Shown: positions 1-10,374, numbered from the stretch's first letter. The stretch is 64,000 nt of DNA from Phialocephala subalpina (GCA_900073065.1 FJOG01000005.1:2223818-2287817); one strand, 5' to 3'. Notes: generated by a model not told the origin, from the sequence alone. Translations and numbers: made by a program.

Positions 1-620
1 ATATTTTATAATTTGATTTCGTTAAAAAATAAAAAATTTATTCGATTTTTATTTATTCGATTTTATTTTCGAATCGAAATACTTATATAATTTAATTATT
101 AAAATCTTTATAATTAAATAATAATAATTCAAATTTTAAATTTCTTTATTATAATTAAAAAGTTTAAATATTATAATTTTAATAATATTTTTCTATAAAT
201 TTTATTAAAAAATATTAAAAATTAAAATATTTATATATAAAGTAAATATTCTTTATTTATTAGAATATTTATATAAAAAGTTAATTAGAAGATCTCGTTG
301 AAATATTCTATGCTTATAAAAATACGAATACTTATATAGGCAAGTTAGGTTACTTGTATAGGCGCTCCTCGGATAAATTATACGGGTATCCCAAGCGGTA
401 TGAAAATAAGCGAAAATAATACCAAAATACCACCAAATTTATTATAATTCTTATACTTTAAATACGATAAAAAAGTAATTATTTTATAGAATTAATTAAA
501 AAGAGGATAAAAATAGCCATAATTTAGTTCTTTAATATTACGTATACTTTTTACAATTTCATTAAGTTTTTTATAGCTAAAATATAAAGAATTGCGTATA
601 TCCCACCTAATTTTAAGCTA
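1..620. repeat. AT-rich block, probable RIP-degraded repeat
   Basis: This stretch is dominated by A and T with very frequent TpA steps and almost no CpG. No open reading frame of coding character is visible. This matches AT-rich blocks formed when repeat-induced point mutation converts C to T in duplicated transposons. The original element cannot be recognised by eye. Confidence 0.7.
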
Positions 621-1780
621 CTGGGACATGTGTATAATCTACCCGAGTACTGACCTGGCCACGCTGTTATCTTGAGCATGACCGGCTGGCAGCCGGAGGA
701 TTCGAACCTACTAGCACAAGCTGTCTTCCTCGACCCTGGCAACGAGAAGAGTATACACGACAGGTGCTCACCAGAGAGGCAGTGCCAGCTACCTCTCCAG
801 CCACCATTCGAATACTCAGAAGTTCTAGGCTCCCAAGTGCTTGGAGGCCTGTATTCTCAGGCTGCTATTAAAGCCGTGCCCTGTGTCTTGAAACGAAGTG
901 TGCCCTGAAACGAGGAAACGAGAGGAAGGGACAACTAACCGGCGCCCAGGGACAGAGACAGAGGCCCAAAACTGCAAGCTCCCCAGCCTAAGCTCCCCCT
1001 GCCAAGCCTCGAACAGATTGGTTGCTACTGTACAAAGTCTCCCCCCGGATTGGCTGCTTCGGCCCCGAACATCGCCGAATAAGTTTAGTTTTGCTCGAAG
1101 TATCCTCGGCGACGCTCTCACCTCGCAGTGTGTGTGAACCCTACGTTGTTCATCGTCGTCGGTTCCGTCTTCCGCAGAGGCCTCAAGCCCGCTAGGACCA
1201 TCCTCCTATGGGAGGGGAAAAACTTTAATTAAGGTTTATATTTTGTATCACCTTTTTCCTTCCCCGCACTACAGAGACTGACAAATTTCAAGCCGATGAG
1301 GTCATAATCTGCCGATAACTTCATAATAGCTCCAGCAAGATCTGGCCAGGGCGATGTCCTCGGCATGAGCGACTGCTTTTGGCTCACGTCCCACGAGCAC
1401 CCTACTGTACCTCATTGAGCTTGAGGCTGGGTCAGAACGAGCGAACCTTAGTGCTGGCTGGAGCCGACCGTCGATTGCTTGCGGAAATGGACAGGCTACA
1501 AGGACTGCAGCGGGAAACCATAACAGCGGTGGGAGCGTAATTTCGTTTTGAGTAAGAGTTTCTTTAGTTCGCAACCGCTTTATGTTAGCAGAGGTGCAGG
1601 GTTGCCTCACGACTTTAAACTCTGGAATGCTATGCTTCCTCTACTTAGGTGCGGTAATCAAGGATGCGGTTCATCACTCGATTCGGAGGCTAGTTATGCA
1701 CGGCACTGAATAATCAACTTCTCCATGATTGGATCGCCGAATGGCCTAAACTGGATTGCAACTTTATCCACCTGCTGGAC

Positions 1781-1896
1781 ATTGTAGTCCCTTTGCAGCC
1801 AAGTCTTCGCTACGACCAAAGATATCTTGTTGGAAGATATTGTTGTCCCTTTTGGAGCCGAGTCTTCGCTACGACCTAAGAAATCTTATGTGGTGT
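1781..1896. repeat. Diverged 58-bp tandem duplication
   Basis: Two adjacent 58-bp units start with ATTGTAGTCCC and ATTGTTGTCCC. They share the core AGTCTTCGCTACGACC and differ at roughly a dozen positions. No coding role is apparent. Confidence 0.6.
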
Positions 1897-2229
1897 GGTT
1901 CCTCCTTCGCTCATGGAGTCTTCAATCCCGTGGCGGTCTGGGCCGCTGCGAGAAGCTGGCTTTCTGGAACCGCAGATTGAGTGTGTAGAAGCACCTGAAG
2001 ATGAACTAGACCACACTGGTAGGAAGCATGTAGTGGAACCCCTGATGAGATCAGGAGCTGACATCTTCGTTCTCGCAGGGCTTAAATTGGCTGGATTGGT
2101 CAGCCCCCTTGCATGGCAGACTCGAAGCCATTGCTAGTCTGCTAATATCTCGGTTCCCCTAGCGATTTCAATTCATCAGCGAGACTGGACACTCACGGCC
2201 GAAAGGGGCAGCTCGACGGCTGATCCGCT

Positions 2230-2450
2230 CTCAAGTAAGGCGAGACGTGAAACAGAACCGCAAACAGAACTCCCTATCAAAACAAGTGCCACGTTTGCTT
2301 CGCCCCCACAGTAAATCGAACAGAACCAAGGACCCCTCGAATTTGGCAACCCTCGGATTATTGGGCCATCTTATACTAACAAATGCAAATACCAGCCTGA
2401 ACCGCGGCCTGGCAAGCAATAGGTTTGATCCGTTCAATACGTTACCTGTA
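2230..2450 (-). repeat. Degenerate repeat R, copy 1
   Basis: Read on the minus strand, this segment begins with ATTGAACGGATCAAACC and CTATTGCTTGCCA, words found again exactly at 4878-4906. It continues to a CTTGAGAGCGGATC end that resembles the end of the copy near 5430. The translated fragments contain an ERIKPIACQA-like string but are interrupted by stops, so this looks like a relic of an unidentified duplicated sequence. Confidence 0.5.
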
Positions 2451-2555
2451 GATGGACGTGGGAATTCTCACTACTTAATCGGTCAATGTAAGTTGAGTGT
2501 TTTCAGGCAGGGAACCCTCTCTTCTCCATAATAACATCAACTCATCTGCATTATC

Positions 2556-3928
2556 ATGGTCAATTTCTGCCACAATCAAAGAGGCTATGATTTCAAGGCC
2601 CCCGTAACTTCTCGTAACTACTAGACTTAATACTAGTGTCCCACTGATAGCCGATCAGATTATGCTACTTTCCAACCCACCAATCACCCGTATTCGCCGG
2701 TCAGACCAGCCTTCCGAAAAGAGGAGCTTCTCAACTTCGCAATATCAGATTGCGCACTCTTACATGCGATGCTAGCACACGTAGCCATGACTTTATGCGA
2801 TCTATCAGGCATCAAGTCGAGTCCCGATCTGGTTTATCACGTTGGCCAAGCAATTACTTTAGTGAACAAAAGAATCGCAAATCGTAATCACAAGGCTATT
2901 ACAAAGGAAACTATATTTGCCGTCGCTTGTCCAACCGGCTTGGAGGTGTGCGCGCTTTCTGCCCTTACTTTCTTAGTTATGGTAGCTAATAATCACCATA
3001 TCATTAGCTCAGATCTGGCTCTATGGCTAGTCTTCAGATTCATCTTGATGGCCTAGAAGCTCTGGTTAAGAGCAAAGGCGGCATCCAAGCTCTAGTCAGT
3101 CATCCGTTTACATTGAGATTCGCGTATTGGTAAGTCAACCCTAGAACTATGATAACTTCTCTCATTATATCGTGTATTGATAGGATTGATAACCGTTGTT
3201 CTATTGCCATGAACTCTAAACCACGCTTCGAACTCGTCAACCCAGCTCCGGATCCTGAAGACTTGGAGCCCTGTAGTCTCTTAGGTGTACGATATAAGAC
3301 TAAGCTATCGAATCTCACGGGCTTACAAGATATCAGCCAAGAGACGATAGAGGTTTACCGCACCTTGCGGTACCTGATAGTCAAGAAAGAGAGGGTCCTG
3401 GGCTCACAGAAAATGGGGACAGAAGCTGAGTTTGAATCGTTACGATCGTACACTGATCAACTCATGCGCCGACTCATTGCCCTCGCTCAGTGCAAAATTC
3501 CCCGGTCGAATCAGAACGCTCTGATTTATAAATTATTTGGAAACGCAGCGCTAGCGCATATTGTGATGTTCACGCGCAACGCGCCTCCGCGGCTCGGTGT
3601 ACCGATATTAATGTCGACACGAATACGAACAAGTTTGGAGATAATCAATCTACGATCTTTTCAAATAGCATACCCTGAGATGATGCTTTGGATCATCATG
3701 GTGGGAGGGTTGGCCAGTATTGGGACCGAAGATCAAGTGTGGTTTGTTAAGCTTCTTGCGGAGTCGTGTCGTGCTGCTGGAATAGCGGGGACCGCTGAGC
3801 TTGCCCTTTCCTTGACGGAGTTTCTGTGGAGTGAATTTTATCTTGGTCCTATTTTTGAAGACTTCTGGGATGATGTTTTCCTAACACAAGCCATAGAAAT
3901 TGAGAATTATATTGGTGAAGGCGGTTAA
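2556..3928 (+). CDS. Fungal-specific transcription-factor-like protein, zinc cluster absent
   Basis: I do not see a Zn2Cys6 DNA-binding cluster, but the body resembles the regulatory region shared by fungal zinc-cluster regulators (Fungal_trans_2 type), including a DCALLHAMLAHVAMTL helix and HLDGLEALVKSKGGIQAL. Exons fit well at 2637-2945, 3008-3129 and 3184-3928. The introns at 2946-3007 and 3130-3183 have GT/AG ends, one with a CTAAT branch-like word, and joining them keeps one frame of about 391 residues. The ATG at 2556 is in the same frame, but only if the 33-nt segment 2604-2636, which contains three stops, is removed; that is unusually short for an intron, so the 5' end is uncertain. 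It may be a regulator lacking its DNA-binding exon, a cofactor-like protein, or a 5'-truncated copy. Confidence 0.65.
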
Positions 3929-4371
3929 TAAACTTTGATTTATGGGGAGTGTAGGTTTATCAGTTGCTCAACACGTGACTTTCCTCTCATTTCAGACCTT
4001 CTAAATCGGATATAGTCTATTTACAAGTAGGGGGCGTTGCCGCCCTTCCTAACCTGAAACAAACTCGAAGCCCTTTTTAACTCGAAGCCTTCCTAAGTCT
4101 CAAGTAAATTAAGCACTTTATTCTAAGGCTAGCGCTCGCAGCGCGGCTAGCTAAATCACAATGCCTCTGTCTCTCACAATGCCTTTGTCTCTTGGCTAAA
4201 AGCTCCTTTAAAAGCTCACGTGATTTTAAGATCTTACCACGGCGGAAAGTGGGTCCAACTTCTCGTCGTGTCCCCTTCTCAAGGCCTCGGGAACAAGGCT
4301 TATAAATATCTCCTCCTCTAGATACACAAATTCATGTACTTTAAACTACTCAATATCATTGATTTGGACCC

Positions 4372-4562
4372 TGTGATAGCAGTCATCACATAAAGTCCTA
4401 GTGCCGCATATGCGACGCACGGTTGTCTCAGGTCAGGTCCGAGGGTATAAAACCTCTAGCTGTTCCATCCCTTTGGTCCTTCCTTTCGTAGCTTAGTATT
4501 TCGGTATACGTAGAAATCTTAGATCTTTGAGCTTCGTCCATTGCTTTGTTCCTGCCGTCACA
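4372..4562. mobile_element. Solo LTR (191 bp) with 5-bp target duplication
   Basis: The segment begins TGTGATAGC and ends GCCGTCACA, so it has the TG...CA ends and short inverted termini (TGTGA/TCACA) of a retrotransposon LTR. It is flanked on both sides by GACCC (4367-4371 and 4563-4567), a perfect 5-bp target-site duplication. A TATAAAA word lies inside, as expected for an LTR promoter. No internal retrotransposon sequence follows, so it is a solo LTR left by LTR-LTR recombination. Ty3/gypsy or Ty1/copia origin cannot be decided from this piece. Confidence 0.8.
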
Positions 4563-4604
4563 GACCCTCAATTTGGACTACTTTTATTGATAACTGACGA
4601 TTCA

Positions 4605-4780
4605 GCTGCTTTGGCTAGGAGATACTTAGCGAGGTTAACTAAGGGGTATAAAAGGTCGAGGCGTGCACTTGTTCTCTCCTCCTTAGCTTAGAATTCTCGA
4701 ATACATCTTGATTTTTGAACTTAGTGCCTTCGACCTATGCATTGATCCTGCCGCCACACCTGCCGTGCCAATAATTAGTC
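4605..4780. repeat. Older, diverged relative of the adjacent solo LTR
   Basis: This segment parallels the solo LTR: GGGGTATAAAAGGTC matches GAGGGTATAAAACCTC, CTTAGCTTAGAATTCTCG matches CGTAGCTTAGTATTTCGG, and GATCCTGCCGCCACACC matches GTTCCTGCCGTCACAGA. It is more degraded and has no clear target duplication. Confidence 0.5.
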
Positions 4781-4872
4781 TTTTATTCTCTTAAGATATA
4801 ATTTTATAATCCAATATATCCCGGGCCGTACGAATGAGAGAACAAACGCGTTCTTTAAAAGGGAATAAGACC

Positions 4873-5000
4873 TGCCATATTGAACGGATCAAACCTATTG
4901 CTTGCCAAGCTGTGGTTTGGGTGGGATTGGCATATCTCAGGGCAGGATCTGACATCGCGAGCGGCAGCCACTTTTCCCTTAGGTGGACTAGGGTGTGGAA
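4873..5000 (+). repeat. Degenerate repeat R, copy 2
   Basis: Shares an exact stretch of about 29 bp (ATTGAACGGATCAAACC continuing to GCTTGCCA) with the minus strand of 2390-2450. A short open frame through it reads ERIKPIACQA, as in copy 1, and then diverges. Confidence 0.55.
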
Positions 5001-5224
5001 AGCCTTCTCATCTATAGAACAAAAATGGCTTAGAATTTATGAACAACAATTTTGAAAAATAAGAAACACTAGCGTAATGGCTGCAACATGACTTTTGGGT
5101 ACGTTGGGGGTTATTCAAGTAAGGGGATAGTGTTTGTGAGCCGGGGGGTCACGAAACGAAATGACGAGGTATTCACTGACAATGATTTGTCAGCGCCCGT
5201 GTATTCCTGCTGCTACCAACAGGC

Positions 5225-5445
5225 AATACAGTAAAAGGATCGAGTCCATTGTTTCCAAGGCCTGGGCCCGGCTTCACTTCCATATTCTGACGCTCTGGTT
5301 TGCGGCGAGTCGGCAACCGTGGCTTTTGAACTTTATGTTTGACATTTCTTATATTACTGTCTTCACCTTTTTGAGAGTATAGAGGACGTCGAGACACAGG
5401 ATTTGGTTTTATTTTTCGAGTGCGCCTTACGTGAGAGCGGATAAG
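5225..5445 (+). repeat. Degenerate repeat R, copy 3
   Basis: Aligns along its length with the minus strand of 2230-2450: AAAGGATCGAGTCCATTG against GAACGGATCAAACCTATTG at one end and GCCTTACGTGAGAGCGGAT against GCCTTACTTGAGAGCGGAT at the other. It is more diverged than copy 2 and no intact frame spans it. Confidence 0.5.
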
Positions 5446-6142
5446 ATTGCGCAAAGACCCGTCTGGTCGTGCTGTGCCAGTCTCGGGCACAAAATGAAGG
5501 CCCTGGAAAAGAAAGTAACCCAAGTCAGCATAAGTGCGCCGGGGGTTAGGCGTTGCATTTTACCGTTTGGGTGTCGGCTAGGGTTGGTTGAAGTCAGCTT
5601 TATCCTGCTTTGCTCTGATGACCATTCCACAAAGTGACTCAAGTTCTTACACAGACTACATGTACCAATAACGTCTAGACCCTCAGCCACCCACGCAAAG
5701 TGTTGTCCTAGCCCTTCACCTTCAACGTTGAATGACGGAGCTCTTCTTTCCACATCTCCCTCAATTTCCACTTGCACACGTTGTTGGGAATCTGATTGGT
5801 ATGCCATTGTGTTCATGCGTCGATCTGCTTGGCACTGCTTCGACAGGGTTCGGTATGCGATATGGCTGTTGTCGACTTAGTCACCGTAACAACAGGTCAA
5901 CCAGGCGGCGCAAACAGCTACCTTCACTGCGATACCTTGAGACAGGAAGCAGACCAGTCTACCATCTCAGAATACGGTTCTTAGACTTGTCTGCGTTCTT
6001 TTACGACTTTGCGGCATGGTGCAGTAAAAGTCGAAATTGGTGTCAGTCCGAACTACATAATGCACTTGGAGGCAGATGATAAATACATTTTGCACCTGGA
6101 TGCAGACCATAGCCAGTGAAAGTTAGGAGTACTCCAAAGCGG

Positions 6143-6150
6143 TATAAGAA
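6143..6150 (+). promoter_or_regulatory. Possible TATA box of the CVNH-like gene
   Basis: A TATAAGAA word lies about 94 nt upstream of the ATG at 6237, followed by a CT-rich stretch (TTTTCTCTTTCTC) typical of fungal transcription-start regions. Assignment is by position only. Confidence 0.3.
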
Positions 6151-6236
6151 AGTCCCGACTCCCTAGTAGTCTTTACTCCGTAGAAAATGGGAACTGTATT
6201 TTCTCTTTCTCAACATCTTTCCATATCTTCTACAAG

Positions 6237-6735
6237 ATGAAGTTTACCACCTGCCAGCTCCTTCTTCCCCCGATTTTCCAACAAGTGTTTGCCGCTCCTA
6301 TTGACAAACGCGAATCCACGGAAGAAGAAGCATATTTTTCGGAATGGTGCAATAATATCGATATAACAGGTACCTCTATGCTCAAAGCGAGCTGCAGAAA
6401 CAAGGCAGGCAAATATGTGGACGCATCCTTGGACCTTAACTCTTGTATAAATAATAAGAATGGGGAAATGCATGTACGTTGACTAGTATAATCTTCTTAT
6501 TTTTGACACAGACACTAACAGTCAAATAGTGGGGGTTCAATAGCTATTTGTCCTATCACAGTTATATATCTAATGGTTATCTAGTGGTTCTGGATTTGCA
6601 AATAGTTGTATTCGAAAATACAATCTGCCCAGCCGCACATATCAATGGTCTTGCGCAGATGGAAACAACGGATGGAAGCTTAATACTCTTTATGGGGGTC
6701 AGAACAATCACACGCAAAGATGGGATAGGGCATGA
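6237..6735 (+). pseudogene. Secreted CVNH (cyanovirin-N homology) lectin-like gene, broken
   Basis: The first exon encodes a secretion-type N-terminus (residues 1-20, ending QQVFAA), a Kex2-like DKR site, and the first half of a CVNH module: YFSEWCNNIDITGTSML, the SCRNKAG region, then SLDLNSCINNKNGEMH. The second half-module is visible at about 6590-6735 in another frame as SGFANSC followed by YQWSCADGNNGW. CVNH domains are tandem half-modules that bind high-mannose glycans. A GTACGT donor follows NGEMH at 6474, and several acceptors exist, but none I tried joins the halves in frame without a stop. The gene is therefore either pseudogenised between modules or spliced in a way I cannot see. 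An annotator could report only the 81-aa first ORF. Confidence 0.6.
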
Positions 6736-6759
6736 TATACTAAAACCTTACGGATCAAT

Positions 6760-7060
6760 GCTTAAGCAACCAAGATGGCGTCATTGCCTTCGACGTTGGG
6801 TGTTTCGGCAAGACCTCGGAATACACTCTGGGACCCTCGGTGGGACAGTTGTAGAGCTCTATTTCGGGAATAAAGGGGCTTTGTGTGTGTCTTGTGGATA
6901 TCTTGTCTTCTTTTAAAATCTACCCATAATGGCAACACTATTCTTTCAAGGGGCATATTAATCGTTTCCTCGGTCCGGTTCATGCTCTTGGCTCGTATTC
7001 AAGAACTTGACCTTGATGTCCACCTTGAGCCAAAACGACCCTGTGATGAGACAGATTTCC
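6760..7060 (-). pseudogene. Decayed partial copy of the adjacent Clr5-domain gene
   Basis: On the minus strand this segment aligns with part of the last exon of the gene at 7267-9029 (about 7860-8115). DNA words such as GGGAATAAAGG, ATCTTGT, TTGGTCTGGTTCATCCTCT (here TCGGTCCGGTTCATGCTCT) and TTGAGC(A/C)AAAAC recur in the same order. The translated relic PLWVDFKRRQDIHKTH parallels PSWKEFRKRILFITRC of the intact gene. It has no start exon and no long frame, so it is a fragment from a tandem duplication that has decayed. Confidence 0.65.
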
Positions 7061-7266
7061 ACTTACTGGCAGCTTTGAACTAAATTGTGTATCATTTTGA
7101 AATTAAGCAGACTTCAAATTTCAGAAACTTTTGTCCTCTCCGATTACCTGAACAGCTGGTACGATCTAGGCTACCGAACCCTCCTACGCGCCATGTTCAT
7201 TGCATCGCATTGCCATAACGCCCTGTTCAGCCCCATGAAAAGCCTCGAGAGCAGAACTTCACTCAT

Positions 7267-9029
7267 CTACGGGAACAGAGCTGAATAGTCCCAGCTAATG
7301 CCAGTTATGCAGCTTTCCGTATACGTAACTCCAAGTGGGTTGCTACTCATATCTTCCCTCTCTTTGTCTTCCTCGTCATGGTCCGTGATATCTTGCCCAC
7401 CAGTCTCATCTTCCCCTCCAAGTGCCTCGAGATCACGAGTAAGATTGTCTAAGCCAGCCGAAAGATCAAGTTGCATCAGGTTTTGCTCAGGTCTAGTCGA
7501 GTCCAGAATCTCAATGGCAGACGTTACTTGCTTAGCGACGTCGAGATTTCGGTCCTGCAGACCGAGGAAGCGGCTTACATCTTCCGGTGGAACAAGTTGG
7601 GCTTTAGACTCTGAAATCAGTTGAAAAACGTTTCCCTCTTCTAATGGAAACCTAAAGAAAGAATGATCCTTTGGTTTCTGTGCGTCGTTTGCGCCGGGAC
7701 TTTGCTGGAGAGGGTCAGCAAGTGATTCGTCGGGATTTTCGTCGTCTTTCGATGGCGTCCAGAAGTAACGCGTATCGTCTGCCGCTAGAGACATGAAACT
7801 CTTAGTCGATTGTGAGTTACCCGAGGTGGTGAATTTTTCTTGGCGGTATCCTTTTCCAGTTGCCTTCGGCGAGTGTGGTGCCTCGCGAGATTGTGTAGTT
7901 GTAGAATCTTGTTTTGGGAATAAAGGAGGTTTGTTTGAGTCTTGAGTACATCTTGTTATAAACAAGATTCTCTTTCTGAACTCTTTCCACGATGGCATTG
8001 ATGGATCCCCCATCTTTGCAAGCATATCCACTATTTCTTGGTCTGGTTCATCCTCTCGGCTTGCATCAACGAACTTGGTCTTGCCGTCTTCTTTGAGCAA
8101 AACAGGTATTGTCGAAACCTCGTGAGCTTGAATGGGAATAAAAATACCGAAATCTTGAGCTTCCAACTTCTCTAGGTGCCCTTTAACCCACTTCAACTTC
8201 TCCTTCTTCTTAATCGCCTCCCACGTCTCCTCTTTCATCTCTTCTGCGATCTTTTTGATAAATTCTTCGACCTCTGATGCCTCTGGTTTATGAATAGAGT
8301 AAGCGGTGTTCCCAATTTCTGTCGGGTCAATCAGATAATGTTTTGAAGGAGGGAAAACCTTCCTTACTTGTGGTTGGTGACCCGATCTTCTCTGCATCTA
8401 GCTTCTTTATGAAATTCTTAACCAGCTCCTCTCTGATTTTTTGAGAATGTCTTTAGCCTCTGATTCCTCTCCGATTTCCATTTCGATCTGTTTTATGGTC
8501 TTTTGGAGCTCTGTCTCCTCTGGTTCTGGAGTACAGTAATTGATGTTTGCTGGGGTATCTTCTAATCAGTTAGATAAAGTTTTGCATGAGGGATGCATAA
8601 TTTACCTGCGGTTGGTGACAATATGTTCTCTGCAACCCCCTTCTTCCTCTTCATGAAAGTCTCCATCTTCTCCTTCGGAATTTGTTTGCCCCCAACGAAG
8701 AAATCAGTATCTTTACCCTCCGCTTGCCTGCTTTGCATTTTCGAGGCGATGAAGGCCATGTCCTCAGCCTTTGAATATTTCTCGAACCCCCAGTCCTTGA
8801 GCTTTGCCTTCCATTTTCTCATGCTAATTTTCGTCAGAATAGAAGCATAAGTAGAGAGATTTGGAGCAATAGTGAGGTACCTTGCCTTGAGACCGCGTCG
8901 ATGCATAAAAAAGTCCATGGTTTCCTTGAGCGGCTTGCCTTGATCGCAATAGATCCGACGGATCTCTTCCTTACAGTCATTGAACTGCTTGTCGAGATGG
9001 GTCATTCTGCTTGAAGCTGGTTGATCCAT
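7267..9029 (-). CDS. Clr5-domain protein with duplicated internal exon
   Basis: The start at 9029 leads into a Clr5 domain, a fungal N-terminal domain of uncharacterised, probably regulatory proteins: EIRRIYCDQGKPLKETMDF, then RRGLKA spliced to SMRKWKAKLKDWGFEKY. Exons: 9029-8881, 8823-8606, 8561-8368 and 8318-7267. The intron 8880-8824 is in frame (57 nt), so it could be mistaken for coding. The third exon is a tandem duplicate of the start of the fourth, with duplicated splice sites. It carries a one-base deletion in an A-tract (8437-8442 on the plus strand), so including it shifts frame and skipping it does not. Without it the protein is about 472 aa. The C-terminal half is charged and low-complexity with no domain I recognise. 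Confidence 0.7.
8143..8618 (-). repeat. 238-bp tandem duplication inside the Clr5-domain gene
   Basis: Two direct units (8618-8381 and 8380-8143, minus strand) both start TCACCAACC and include a splice donor, an intron ending near CTGATT, and an exon encoding a glutamate/lysine-rich helix. TPEPEETELQKTIKQI in the first unit corresponds to HKPEASEVEEFIKKI in the second. They have diverged substantially, so the duplication is not recent. Confidence 0.75.
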
Positions 9030-9600
9030 TGTTGAATCAACACTAGCAGCTTCTCAATAGTGTACGATTTTGAGTAAAAGAAGGTATAGTAGATAAAAGA
9101 AAAGACGGCGAGATGGGTGGCAGGGCTTGGAACTTCTGCGAGCCTTAACATTCAGGGGCCGGGCGCTGCGGTCATGGTATACCATTGGCTCGACGTCCCT
9201 AGGGAGCGAGCTGACCAGTCAGGAGGGAATACAAAAGTGCAAAATGCCAAGACCAGCCGCCATAGCGCCACAAATGCACGAGCGACCACTACATCCGAGA
9301 ACTGAGGAGCGTGCACTATAAGGGTTTGCGACCTCCTCTACTTCATAATCGCTTCCTTCACAGAATCACAGCCCCGCCGAAGCGCCGCGACAAGGATGAC
9401 TCGAGACAGTGGGTGACACTTATCTGTCAAATAACGACTGATTCTCGGAGCCTTGGCTACTCATCAATGCCACACTCATCCAGCTAACCATCTCGTCAAG
9501 CCTCAAAGCGGCCTTGACCAGTTGCCCTGGAATTAACAAAAGAGAATATAATTTAAGTATTACCCCAACTCTAAATATCTTCCTAAGAATACAAGAAAGA
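9030..9600. other. Intergenic, nothing recognised
   Basis: This is the upstream region of the Clr5-domain gene and the 3' flank of the GH115 fragment. No coding region, repeat or clear promoter element was identified. Confidence 0.4.
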
Positions 9601-10374
9601 TCAAATAACAACCTGAACCTGTATCCCCGCAAAGTTCGTCCCATCATAAACACCCAGCTTATCAACACCCGCCCTAAAGCTCTCCGGCGGGCCCAAATAA
9701 CTATACCTCAGCCCTCCCAAATTAATAATAATCTTCTGGAACACTACGCCCGGCTCCACAGCCCAGACTTTCAAAGTATGTTTCCTCGTCTTGCTCAGAT
9801 TATGCAGCGTCGTCGTAGTATTTCCGCTGGCTGACAATCCCCACACGCCATCGGACACGGCGCCCTCCCAGCTAGGCGGGTACCCGCCACCGGTATAGTT
9901 GCCGACGAACTGGATAGTCTGTGGCGTCTCGGCATCGAAGGCGACGCCGTATTTCAGGGGGCGGAGCGCGCCGTTCTGGTTCTGGCTGGGGGAGATGAGG
10001 AGCGTAACGCTGGCGGTCGAGTTGCTTGTGAATGTGAAGATGTCGTATTCGAGGACGGGGCCGGTGCCGGTTGGCTGGGAGGGCGCGAGGACCGGCATGA
10101 GGGTCACGCCGGAGAGGGTGCGTCCGTGAGAGGGGAGGGTCGAGTAAGAGATGCCGTCTATGGCGGTGTTGCGGGTGGTGTGCTCGGCTTCGATGGATAG
10201 GTAGCCGTCGCTTTCGACGAAACCGACGAAGTCTTTGGGTATGCTGACTGAATTGACTGGAAGTTGAACTGTGGGCGCGGCGTAGCTGCCCCAGTGAGTA
10301 CCACAGGAAGAAGTGATGTTTATGGTTACCGTTGTACTGTTGGGTGCGGCAGGTGCTTTGGTCCAGTCGACTCA
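9601..10374 (-). pseudogene. GH115 glycoside hydrolase, C-terminal fragment only
   Basis: About 257 codons encode the C-terminal domain of family GH115 (alpha-glucuronidases acting on xylan side chains). Landmarks in order: VDWTKAPAAPNSTTVTINI, CGTHWGSYAAP, FVGFVESDGYLSIEAEH, a GRTLSGVTLMPV segment, and the family signature LRYSYLGPPESF before a natural stop. Family members are about 1000 residues, so roughly three quarters is missing, including the catalytic barrel. The frame closes upstream at a TGA (10372-10374, plus-strand TCA), and no start exon or upstream GH115 sequence is recognisable before 10600. This is best read as a truncated, non-functional remnant. Confidence 0.8.

Larger units (their letters stand above)
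621..2555. other. Intergenic accessory DNA, no gene seen
   Basis: No convincing coding region is visible on either strand; open frames are short and unrelated to any family I know. The stretch holds a tRNA-like B-box word on the minus strand (698-708), a 58-bp tandem duplication (1781-1896) and one copy of a degenerate repeat shared with the 4.9-5.4 kb region (2230-2450). Confidence 0.5.
3929..6236. other. Intergenic, repeat-rich, no gene seen
   Basis: No convincing gene. The segment contains a solo LTR (4372-4562), an older relative of it (about 4605-4780), and two copies of repeat R (about 4873-5000 and 5225-5445). Around 6050-6110 a short duplicated string reads as MHLEADDKYILHLDADH in one frame, but it lies between stops and I could not assign it. 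Confidence 0.45.
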
